Source: an uncultured Solirubrobacterales bacterium (GTDB taxonomy: Bacteria > Actinomycetota > Thermoleophilia > Solirubrobacterales > Solirubrobacteraceae). Taken from it: a DNA stretch of 7,671 bases. Below, one piece after another: positions 1 to 6,435 of this stretch (its first letter is position 1; each line of letters starts with the position of its first letter). Made by a program: the position numbers and the translations under genes. The notes below the pieces were generated by a model that did no database searches, was not told the DNA's origin, and saw only the letters and a list, made by a program, of their open reading frames with translations. The stretch covers positions 1-7,671 of the forward strand of contig CAJBIG010000225.1 in NCBI GenBank assembly GCA_903953065.1. The letters are read 5' to 3'.

Positions 1-1878
1 CGCGACGTTGACTACGCCGTGATCGACGGCGAGGTGCGGATCATCGACGAGTTCACCGGCCGCATCCTCGAAGGGCGCCGCTGGTCCGAAGGCCTCCACC
101 AGGCGGTCGAGGCGAAGGAGGGCGTGCGTGTTCAGGAGGAGAACCAGACGCTCGCCACGATCACGCTGCAGAACTTCTTCCGCCTCTACGACAAGCTCTC
201 GGGAATGACCGGCACGGCGCTGACTGAAGCAACCGAGTTCATGAAGATCTACAAGCTTGGAGTAGTTCAGGTACCGACCAACCGCGGCTTGGTGCGTGAA
301 GATCAGAACGACCAGATCTACAAGACCAAGGATGGCAAGTGGAGCGCGGTTGCGCGTGAAATCGAGGTCCGCCACGGAAACGGCCAGCCGGTTCTGGTTG
401 GCACGATCTCGGTCGAGATCTCAGAGCTGCTCGGCTCAATGCTGGCGCAGAAGGGGATTCCACACACGGTCCTCAACGCAAAGCCCGAGTACGCCGAGCG
501 CGAGGGCGAGATCATCGCCGAAGCCGGCCGCCCGGGCGCCGTCACAATTGCCACCAACATGGCCGGTCGCGGCGTTGACATCAAGCTCGGCGGCAGCCCC
601 GAGCACCTTGCCCGTGAGGAGCTGATCGCCAGCGGCGTCAAGCCGCACGAGCCTGAGTTCGCCGAGCAGATGCCAGCCTTGATTACCGAGCAGGAAGCAA
701 AGGTCGCCGACGCGCGCGAGGCTGTGCTCGAATCGGGCGGCCTCTTCATCGTCGGCACCGAGCGCCACGAGTCGCGCCGGATCGACAACCAGCTCCGCGG
801 CCGCGCCGGTCGTCAGGGCGACCCGGGAGAGTCGCGTTTCTTCCTCAGCGCAGAGGACGATCTCGTTCGCCTCTTTGCCGGCGACCGGATCTACAAGATT
901 CTCGACCGCCTCGGGGGCACCGATGAGGAAGGCAACGAGGAGCCGATCGAAGCCGGAATGCTCAGCAAGCAGATCGAGAAAGCGCAGCGCAAGGTCGAGG
1001 AACAGAACTTCTTGATCCGCAAGCGCGTGCTTGAGTACGACGACGTGATGAACGAGCAGCGCCGCGTTGTGTACGCCTACCGCGACGAGGTTCTTGAGGG
1101 CGCAGACCTCGGTGAGCAGGCGCGGACTGAGATCGGCGAAGTGGCGAGCCGTCTGGTTGAGGAGTACACGCCCAGCGATTACGTCGAGGATTGGGATCTC
1201 TCAGGGCTGTTTATAGCGCTCACCGACATCATGCCGGTCGGCACTCTCGACAACGAGCTGACCGCTGCAGCAGTGTTGGCAAGCAATCTCGACCGTGAGA
1301 CGCTCAGCGAACGCGTAGTAAACGAAGCGATGGCGCTCTACGACGGGCGCGAAGAGGAGCTGGGCGACGAGCTGATGCGCGCGCTCGAGCGCTATCTGCT
1401 GCTGCAAACGATCGATCAACGCTGGAAAGAGCACCTCTACGACATGGACTATCTGCGCGAGGGCATCCACCTGCGCGGCTTCGCCCAGATCGACCCGCTC
1501 GTCGCTTACAAGAACGAGGCCTTCATCCTCTTCGGCGACCTGATGAACTCAATCTGGGCCGACTTTGCGCGGATGATCTACCACGTCGAGGTTGAGGTTG
1601 AAGTCGATCAGTCAGAAGGTCAGGTTCCGTTCGCGCCCGCTCCGGCAGCGCCGCTCGCCGCGCAGGCGATCAATTATTCATCCGGCGCCGGCGCAGGCGC
1701 GCTTGAAGCCGCAGCCGCCGGAGGCGCGGTAGCCGAGGCCGCCTACGCCGGCGAGGAGCAGGTCGTCGAGGCCGAGCCGGTAGAGCAGCGCGTCCTTGAC
1801 GCCGAAGAACAGATCGGCCGCAACGACCCTTGCTGGTGCGGTTCAGGGCAGAAGTACAAGAAGTGCCACGGCGCCTGA
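1..1878 (+). CDS. secA: Protein translocase ATPase SecA (5'-truncated by window edge)
   Basis: SecA is the cytosolic/peripheral-membrane ATPase that pushes unfolded preproteins through the SecYEG channel. The frame is open from base 1, so the gene begins upstream; 625 residues are visible and roughly the first 300 (NBD1 with Walker A, most of the preprotein cross-linking domain) are missing. The visible part starts at RDVDYAVIDGEV and GRRWSEGLHQAVEAKEG at the end of the cross-linking domain. NBD2 follows with GMTGTA, PVLVGTISVE, TNMAGRGVDIKLGG and the arginine-finger motif QLRGRAGRQGDPGESRFF. The helical scaffold has VLEYDDVMNEQR, and the wing/scaffold end has LREGIHLRGFAQIDPL. An Ala/Glu-rich linker (about 1620-1810) leads to a C-terminal SEC-C zinc motif (Cys at 1831, 1837, 1864 and His at 1867), which in the family binds SecB or ribosomes. 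The Pro usually between the first two Cys is Trp here. It is followed 45 bp later by prfB, a common pairing. Confidence 0.98.
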   Translation, partial: RDVDYAVIDGEVRIIDEFTGRILEGRRWSEGLHQAVEAKEGVRVQEENQTLATITLQNFFRLYDKLSGMTGTALTEATEFMKIYKLGVVQVPTNRGLVREDQNDQIYKTKDGKWSAVAREIEVRHGNGQPVLVGTISVEISELLGSMLAQKGIPHTVLNAKPEYAEREGEIIAEAGRPGAVTIATNMAGRGVDIKLGGSPEHLAREELIASGVKPHEPEFAEQMPALITEQEAKVADAREAVLESGGLFIVGTERHESRRIDNQLRGRAGRQGDPGESRFFLSAEDDLVRLFAGDRIYKILDRLGGTDEEGNEEPIEAGMLSKQIEKAQRKVEEQNFLIRKRVLEYDDVMNEQRRVVYAYRDEVLEGADLGEQARTEIGEVASRLVEEYTPSDYVEDWDLSGLFIALTDIMPVGTLDNELTAAAVLASNLDRETLSERVVNEAMALYDGREEELGDELMRALERYLLLQTIDQRWKEHLYDMDYLREGIHLRGFAQIDPLVAYKNEAFILFGDLMNSIWADFARMIYHVEVEVEVDQSEGQVPFAPAPAAPLAAQAINYSSGAGAGALEAAAAGGAVAEAAYAGEEQVVEAEPVEQRVLDAEEQIGRNDPCWCGSGQKYKKCHGA

Positions 1879-1910
1879 GCAGCGCTCTGCGGCCAAGCCG
1901 GTTCGCTGCT
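1878..1910 (+). other. Imperfect hairpin filling most of the secA-prfB spacer
   Basis: Read directly: AGCAGCG (1878-1884) pairs perfectly with CGCTGCT (1904-1910). Inside it, CGGC (1890-1893) pairs with GCCG (1897-1900) around a CAA loop, with a small asymmetric internal loop between the two stems. No T-run follows, so it does not look like an intrinsic terminator. It could slow exonucleases, act as an attenuator or processing site between secA and prfB, or be a chance product of GC-rich sequence. Confidence 0.35.
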
Positions 1911-1915
1911 AGCGT
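1910..1915 (+). promoter_or_regulatory. Possible -10 box before prfB (weak)
   Basis: TAGCGT fits the actinobacterial TANNNT -10 pattern and ends 8 bases before the GTG start of prfB, which has no visible Shine-Dalgarno. A transcript starting at or near the GTG would be leaderless. No convincing -35 hexamer lies 17 bases upstream, and a six-base match is easily found by chance, so this is only a candidate. Readthrough from secA is at least as likely. Confidence 0.2.
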
Positions 1916-1923
1916 CGCAAGCT

Positions 1924-3033
1924 GTGGCTACTGAGCCAAATCTTGAGTCGGCGCCGCAGCGCCTCAGCGCCGTAACTGAGCAGCTCACCGAGCTGTCGAG
2001 CTTCCTCGACCCTGCCGGGCTGGCCGATCAGGTGAAAGAGCTTGAAACTCGGATGGGGGCGGAAGGCTTTTGGGACAACCAGGACGAAGCGGCTCGAGTC
2101 AGCGCCGAGCACGCGCGCGTATCGCGACGGCTCGAGCGCTGGCAGGAGCTTTCCGGTGACGGTGATGATCTGGCGACAATGCTCGAACTGGTCGACGAAG
2201 ACTCGTCTCTTGCCGGGGAGTTCGAAGGTCAGTTGGTCGACGTCGAGCGGCGGCTCTCGGCCTTCGAGGAGGAGCGCCTTTTTGCCGGTGACTACGACGC
2301 CGGTGACGCGCTCGTCACGGTCAACGCTGGCGCCGGAGGCACGGACGCCCAGGACTGGGCAGAGATGGTCCTGCGCATGATGATGCGCTGGGCAGAGAGC
2401 CGCGGCTTTGAAGTTGAGCTGCTTGAGGCCAGCGCGGGGGAGGAGGCCGGAATCAAATCAGCCACCTTCAAGGCTTCCGGCGAAAACGCCTACGGGCTTT
2501 TCTGCGCCGAGCGCGGCGTCCATCGCCTCGTCCGACTCTCTCCGTTCGACTCCGCCAGCCGCCGGCAAACATCGTTCGCTGGAGTTGAGGTCGCTCCGGT
2601 CGTTGACGAGATCGAAGGCGTCACGATCGAAGATGATGATCTTCAGATCGACACCTACCGCGCCTCCGGCGCCGGTGGCCAGCACGTCAACAAGACCGAT
2701 TCGGCGGTGCGGATCACACATCGGCCAAGCGGGATCGTCGTCCAGTGCCAGAACGAGCGCTCACAGTCATCGAATAAGGAAACCGCGATGAAGATGCTGC
2801 GCGCAAAGCTGCTTGAGGCCGAGGAACGACGCCGCAGCGAAGAGATCGCCGCGGCAAAGGGCGAGAGCCAGGACGTCAACTTTGGTTCGCAGATCCGCTC
2901 CTACGTGCTTCATCCCTACACGATGGTCAAGGATCACCGCACCGATGTTGAGATCGGCGACGCCCAGCGAGTGCTCGACGGCGATCTTGATGAATTCGTC
3001 CGCGCTGAGCTGCTGCGATCGAGCGGCAGCTAA
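1924..3033 (+). CDS. prfB: Peptide chain release factor 2 (RF2)
   Basis: Cytosolic class I release factor that reads UAA and UGA in the ribosomal A site and triggers peptidyl-tRNA hydrolysis. The 369-residue product is full length for RF2. The N-terminal helical domain (about 1-115) contains GFWDNQDEA; domain 2 has VNAGAGGTDAQDWAEM (about 133-148). The stop-codon selectivity tripeptide is SPF (206-208), which marks RF2 rather than RF1 (PxT). The catalytic loop is SGAGGQHVNKTDSAVRITH with GGQ at 251-253, and YVLHPYTMVKDHRT lies near the C-terminus. GTG at 1924 is the only reasonable start: the upstream in-frame stop is the secA TGA and no ATG or GTG intervenes. No Shine-Dalgarno is evident. 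The +1 programmed frameshift used by many prfB genes is absent: at the equivalent place the frame reads straight through FLDPA (L28-D29). The stop codon is TAA, directly abutting the next gene. Confidence 0.97.
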   Translation: MATEPNLESAPQRLSAVTEQLTELSSFLDPAGLADQVKELETRMGAEGFWDNQDEAARVSAEHARVSRRLERWQELSGDGDDLATMLELVDEDSSLAGEFEGQLVDVERRLSAFEEERLFAGDYDAGDALVTVNAGAGGTDAQDWAEMVLRMMMRWAESRGFEVELLEASAGEEAGIKSATFKASGENAYGLFCAERGVHRLVRLSPFDSASRRQTSFAGVEVAPVVDEIEGVTIEDDDLQIDTYRASGAGGQHVNKTDSAVRITHRPSGIVVQCQNERSQSSNKETAMKMLRAKLLEAEERRRSEEIAAAKGESQDVNFGSQIRSYVLHPYTMVKDHRTDVEIGDAQRVLDGDLDEFVRAELLRSSGS

Positions 3034-4518
3034 GTGAGCGCCGCCGATCATGGCCAGTCGCAGGCACCGTACCTGGACGCGACAGCCGCCTATGTAGCGC
3101 GACAACCGGCGCGGTTCCACGTGCCGGGCCACAAGGGAGGACTCGGCGCCGACGATGCGCTCGTTGAGGTCTTGGGCGAAGCCGCTCTTGCTCACGACCT
3201 CGCCCAGGGGGTTGACGGGATTGATGACGGCCCGGAGCCAACTCCTTACACGCAAGCCGAGCGCTTGGCGGCCGAGGCCTATGGTGCTGAGAAGAGCTGG
3301 TTCCTGACCAACGGAGCCTCGCAAGGCAACCACGCGCTCTGCCTCGCGCTGGCGCCGCTCGGGCGCCGCATCGTCGCGCAGCGCAACTCACACGCTTCAA
3401 TTGTCGACGGCCTCGTGCTCAGCGGCGGCAACCCGATCTTCATCGAGCCCGAATACGACAGCGAGCTGGGCATGGCGCTCGGAGTCGAGCCGGCGAAGCT
3501 CGCGGCGCTGCTGGCCGAGCACCCCGACGTACGCACCGCTTTCATCGTCTCTCCGACCTACTACGGCTTGGCGGCCGATGTCGCCGGCTGCGCCGAGGCC
3601 GCGCACGCCGCCGGGGCGGCGTTGGTCGTCGATCAGTCGTGGGGCGCCCACCTCGGGTTTCATCCCGATTTGCCCCCAAGTGCGCTGGCGCTCGGCGCCG
3701 ATGCGGTGCTCACGAGCACGCACAAGCTCGGCGGCTCAATGACGCAGAGTGCGATGCTTCACCTCGGCAGTGGCGGGCGGATAGACGAGGCTGCGGTCGG
3801 TCGGGCCGTTCGCATTCTGCGTTCGACGAGCCAGAGCACGCTGCTGATCGCATCGCTCGATGCCGCCCGCCGCCAACTTGCTACCCGCGGCGAGGAGCTG
3901 CTGGGGGAGACGCTCGAGAAGCTGGTCGTTGTTCGCGAGCGGCTTGAGGCGATCGACGGGATTGAGCTCGTCGATGAGAGCTTCGTCGGCCGACCCGGGA
4001 TCGCCGGTTTTGACCCGCTGAGGATTGTGCTCGACGTTCGCGCCGTCGGCTGCAGCGGGCTCCAATTCCTAGAGCAGCTGCGAACCCGCCATGACGTCCA
4101 TCCCGAGATGGCGGCTCAAGCGACCGTCGTCTTCGTCGTCAGCCTCGCGGAATCCGACGAGCAGTTCGAGCGCCTTGTCGCCGGGGTCGAAGCGACCGCC
4201 GCTGAGCTGAGCTGCGGCGTCGTCGCGGTCGAGCCGGTTCCCAGGCTTGAGGTCTCCGCGGGCTGCGTCGTGCCGCCGCGAGAGGCGTTCCTCGGTGAGG
4301 CCGAGGTTGTTGCGCTCGATCACGCCGTTGGTCGAATCTCGTGCGAGTCGATCGCCGGCTACCCGCCGGGAATTCCTGCGCTGCTGCCTGGTGAGCGGGT
4401 CAGCGCCGAAGTCATCGACAACCTGCGTCAAACGGCTGCCTCCGGCTCTCGCCTGCACGGTGCCAGCGACCCGACGCTCACGACAATCGCCGTGCTACTC
4501 GAAGAGCGCCCGGCCTGA
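3034..4518 (+). CDS. Orn/Lys/Arg decarboxylase family PLP enzyme (SpeA/YaaO-like)
   Basis: Cytosolic pyridoxal-phosphate decarboxylase of the basic amino acid family, which makes agmatine, cadaverine or putrescine; the exact substrate cannot be read from sequence. Length 494 matches the short Bacillus SpeA/YaaO type (about 480-490), not the long enterobacterial type with a wing domain. Visible motifs: FHVPGHKGG near 28-36, EPTPYTQAERLAAEAYGA (68-85), LTNGASQGNH (91-100), NSHASI with H120 likely stacking on PLP, VVDQSWGAHLGFHPDLP with D200 as the likely pyridine-nitrogen partner, and STHKLGGSMTQS with K231 as the predicted Schiff-base lysine. The C-terminal domain has AVGRISCESIAGYPPGIPALLPGE. 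The usual DEAHG around D200 is DQSWG here. GTG at 3034 follows the prfB TAA with no spacer, suggesting translational coupling; family N-termini support this start. A role in polyamine synthesis is inferred from the family, not from the neighbours. Confidence 0.9.
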   Translation: MSAADHGQSQAPYLDATAAYVARQPARFHVPGHKGGLGADDALVEVLGEAALAHDLAQGVDGIDDGPEPTPYTQAERLAAEAYGAEKSWFLTNGASQGNHALCLALAPLGRRIVAQRNSHASIVDGLVLSGGNPIFIEPEYDSELGMALGVEPAKLAALLAEHPDVRTAFIVSPTYYGLAADVAGCAEAAHAAGAALVVDQSWGAHLGFHPDLPPSALALGADAVLTSTHKLGGSMTQSAMLHLGSGGRIDEAAVGRAVRILRSTSQSTLLIASLDAARRQLATRGEELLGETLEKLVVVRERLEAIDGIELVDESFVGRPGIAGFDPLRIVLDVRAVGCSGLQFLEQLRTRHDVHPEMAAQATVVFVVSLAESDEQFERLVAGVEATAAELSCGVVAVEPVPRLEVSAGCVVPPREAFLGEAEVVALDHAVGRISCESIAGYPPGIPALLPGERVSAEVIDNLRQTAASGSRLHGASDPTLTTIAVLLEERPA

Positions 4519-4523
4519 TTCCC

Positions 4524-4529
4524 TAGGCT
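4524..4529 (+). promoter_or_regulatory. Candidate -10 box for a leaderless nadCA transcript
   Basis: TAGGCT in the 17-bp spacer matches the TANNNT -10 pattern of actinobacterial housekeeping promoters. It ends six bases before the nadC ATG, which is the normal -10 to transcription-start distance, so RNA could begin at the A of the ATG. There is no good Shine-Dalgarno before this ATG, which agrees with a leaderless start. No clear -35 hexamer was found about 17 bases upstream, inside the decarboxylase gene. Seen: sequence and spacing. Inferred: promoter activity. Confidence 0.45.
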
Positions 4530-4535
4530 CCCCGT

Positions 4536-5378
4536 ATGGATCAGGCAACCCGGCGCGAGCTCGACCAACTTGTCGCAGTTGCGCTGGCTGAAGATGTTGG
4601 CGATGGTGACCGCACTACGGCCGCGACCGTGCCGCCGGGGAGCACCGCCGTTGCCACGATCACGCAGAAGGAGCCGGGGGTGATCTTTGGAATCGAGGCC
4701 GCCACCAGCGTCTTCATGACGCTCGACGAGGCGGTTCAGTTTGAGCCGCTCACCGCTGAGGGGGATTGGCGCGAGGGTGGCCCGGTCTTGAGCGTGACCG
4801 GCGACGCTGCCGCAATCATCAGCGGCGAGCGCAGCGCGCTCAACCTGCTCGCTCACCTGAGCGGCGTCGCGACGGCTACGGCGCGCTACGTCGAAGCGGT
4901 CGAGGGTACGGACGCACAGATTCTTGACACGCGAAAGACGACGCCGGGGATGCGGCTGCTTGAGAAGGCGGCGGTTCTCGCCGGCGGCGGCAGGAACCAT
5001 CGCATCGGCCTCTGGGACGCCTACCTGATCAAGGAGAACCACATCGAGATGGCCGGTGGGATCACCGCTGCTGTCGCTGCCGCGCGCGCCGCCGACGCGA
5101 ATCTGCCGCTGGAGGTCGAGTGCTGCGACCTTGACCAGGCCGATGAGGCAATCGCAGCCGGCGCCGGGCGGCTGCTGCTCGACAACATGACGCCCGACGA
5201 GCTGAGAGAGGCCGTCGCCCATGTGGCCGGGCGCGCCGAGCTGGAGGCCAGTGGAGGCGTCACGCTTGCGACCGTTGCCTCAGTCGCTGCTAGCGGCGTA
5301 CAATTCGTGTCAGTGGGCGCGATCACTCATTCAGCCGCTGCTCTTGATCTCTCTCTTACGGTTGAGGTGGAGCGATGA
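4536..5378 (+). CDS. nadC: Nicotinate-nucleotide pyrophosphorylase (quinolinate phosphoribosyltransferase)
   Basis: Converts quinolinate and PRPP to nicotinate mononucleotide, CO2 and PPi, the third step of de novo NAD synthesis, in the cytosol. The 280-residue product has the normal length. Motifs in order: LAEDVGDGDRTT (17-28), GERSALNLLAHLSGVAT (97-113), DTRKTTPG (131-138, phosphoribosyl/substrate binding), GGGRNHRIGLWDAYLIKENHI (150-170, with the conserved RNHR and KENH), EVE (193-195), LLLDNM (213-218), ASGG (238-241) and SVGAITHS (259-266) of the barrel's phosphate site. The ATG start sits 17 bp after the decarboxylase stop and matches family N-termini. The 3' end overlaps nadA by ATGA, so the two are almost certainly co-translated. 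NadC works directly downstream of NadA, which makes its substrate. Confidence 0.97.
   Translation: MDQATRRELDQLVAVALAEDVGDGDRTTAATVPPGSTAVATITQKEPGVIFGIEAATSVFMTLDEAVQFEPLTAEGDWREGGPVLSVTGDAAAIISGERSALNLLAHLSGVATATARYVEAVEGTDAQILDTRKTTPGMRLLEKAAVLAGGGRNHRIGLWDAYLIKENHIEMAGGITAAVAAARAADANLPLEVECCDLDQADEAIAAGAGRLLLDNMTPDELREAVAHVAGRAELEASGGVTLATVASVAASGVQFVSVGAITHSAAALDLSLTVEVER
5364..5370 (+). promoter_or_regulatory. Shine-Dalgarno of nadA inside the end of nadC
   Basis: GAGGTGG lies four bases before the overlapping ATGA start/stop (5375-5378). It is the clearest ribosome binding site in the window and fixes the nadA start. Its position within nadC supports coupled translation of the two NAD enzymes. 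Confidence 0.7.
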
Positions 5379-6397
5379 GTCCTGAGCCGCTGCCGATGGC
5401 GCCCGAGCCGACGCCAGACCCGGCCAAGGTCGCGGCGTTGCAGGCCGAGGTTCGCGAGCTTGCGCAGTCGCGCGATGCCGTGATTCTCGCCCACAACTAC
5501 CAAGTCCCAGAGGTTCAGGATGTAGCCGATTACGTCGGCGATTCGCTCGGTCTTTCGCAGCAGGCGGCGAAAGTTGAGAACCCCGTCATCGCCTTCTGCG
5601 GCGTTCACTTCATGGCTGAGACCGCTTCGATCCTCGCGCCGGAGAAGACCGTGCTCCTTCCCGATCTGGACGCCGGCTGTTCGCTCGCCGATTCGATTAC
5701 GGCGCCGCAGCTTGAGCAGTGGCAGCAGCAGTTTCCTGACGCGATCACGGTGATGTACGTCAATACAACGGCGGCGATCAAAGCCTTGACCGACTACTGC
5801 TGTACCTCATCCAATGCCGTTGCAGTCGTCAACCACATCATCGCCGAGCATGGCCCCGATGTTGAGATCTGCTTTGGCCCGGACATGTTCCTCGGCGCCT
5901 ACGTGCAGAAGATCACCGGTCATCATCCGATGCACATCTGGGATGGCGAGTGCCACGTTCACGCCGGGATTCGGCCTGACGACATAACGCGCGTACGCGG
6001 CGAGCACCCCGGAGCCGACTTTCTGATCCACCCTGAATGTGGCTGCGTCACGTCGGTCATGGAATACGTCGCAGCCGGCGACGTTGACGCCGAGGGCGTG
6101 CAGATGCTCTCGACGGGGGGGATGATGGGCTACGCGGAAGAGGCGGAGGCTGAGGGTTCGCGCCGCGATGTGATTGTTGCGACCGAGGTTGGCATGCTTT
6201 ACCCGCTTCAGAAGGCTGCTCCCGACATCAACTTCATCCCTGCCAACGCCGAGGCGAGCTGTCGCTACATGAAGATGATCACGCTTGAGAAACTGCGCGA
6301 CACTCTGCGCGACGGCAGCGGCGAGGTGAAGGTCGAGCCTGCGGTTGCTGAGCTCGCGCGAGTCCCGATTGAGCGGATGGTTGCGATCAACCCCTGA
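5375..6397 (+). CDS. nadA: Quinolinate synthase (4Fe-4S enzyme)
   Basis: Condenses iminoaspartate with dihydroxyacetone phosphate to quinolinate, the second step of de novo NAD synthesis; the oxygen-sensitive 4Fe-4S cluster acts as Lewis acid. The protein has 340 residues, a normal length. Motifs: ILAHNYQVPEVQDVADYVGDS (37-57), FCGVHFMAETA (74-84), LPDLDAGCSLADS (95-107), YVNTTAAIKA (128-137), CTSSNAV (143-149), GPDMFLGAYV (168-177), WDGECHVHAGI (189-199), HPECGC (219-224), STGGMM (246-251), VATEVGMLY (268-276) and ASCRYMKMITLEKL (294-307). By recalled family alignment the cluster ligands are C102, C193 and C296. The HPECGC, MFLGAYV and CRYMKMITLEK motifs resemble the Bacillus-type more than the E. 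coli-type enzyme. The first 30 or so residues are Pro/Glu-rich and unlikely to be catalytic. It is the last + strand gene and converges on the sigma-factor gene 38 bp later. Confidence 0.97.
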   Translation: MSPEPLPMAPEPTPDPAKVAALQAEVRELAQSRDAVILAHNYQVPEVQDVADYVGDSLGLSQQAAKVENPVIAFCGVHFMAETASILAPEKTVLLPDLDAGCSLADSITAPQLEQWQQQFPDAITVMYVNTTAAIKALTDYCCTSSNAVAVVNHIIAEHGPDVEICFGPDMFLGAYVQKITGHHPMHIWDGECHVHAGIRPDDITRVRGEHPGADFLIHPECGCVTSVMEYVAAGDVDAEGVQMLSTGGMMGYAEEAEAEGSRRDVIVATEVGMLYPLQKAAPDINFIPANAEASCRYMKMITLEKLRDTLRDGSGEVKVEPAVAELARVPIERMVAINP

Positions 6398-6410
6398 GCA
6401 GTCAGCAACC
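6379..6410 (+). other. Weak inverted repeat across the nadA stop codon
   Basis: GGTTGC (6379-6384) and GCAACC (6405-6410) are a perfect 6-bp inverted repeat with a 20-base loop that contains the nadA TGA. No T-run follows. It is the only inverted repeat I could find near the end of the operon and could be part of a factor-dependent termination or 3'-end protection signal, but a 6-bp match with so long a loop is weak. Confidence 0.2.
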
Positions 6411-6435
6411 TGGTCTGCGGCTTCCGGGTCCTTGG

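Noticed and set aside
19..21. GTG as the start of secA
   Set aside because: The frame is open back to base 1 with SecA-like residues before it (RDVDYA), and this GTG is an internal Val in the cross-linking domain.
2767..3333. - strand open frame (188 codons) across the prfB-decarboxylase junction
   Set aside because: It overlaps two well-supported genes and shows no motif of its own.
4428..5222. Long - strand open frame (264 codons) opposite nadC
   Set aside because: nadC on the + strand has every family motif in this interval. The antisense product is Arg/Asp/Gly-rich with no domain, typical of shadow frames in high-GC DNA.
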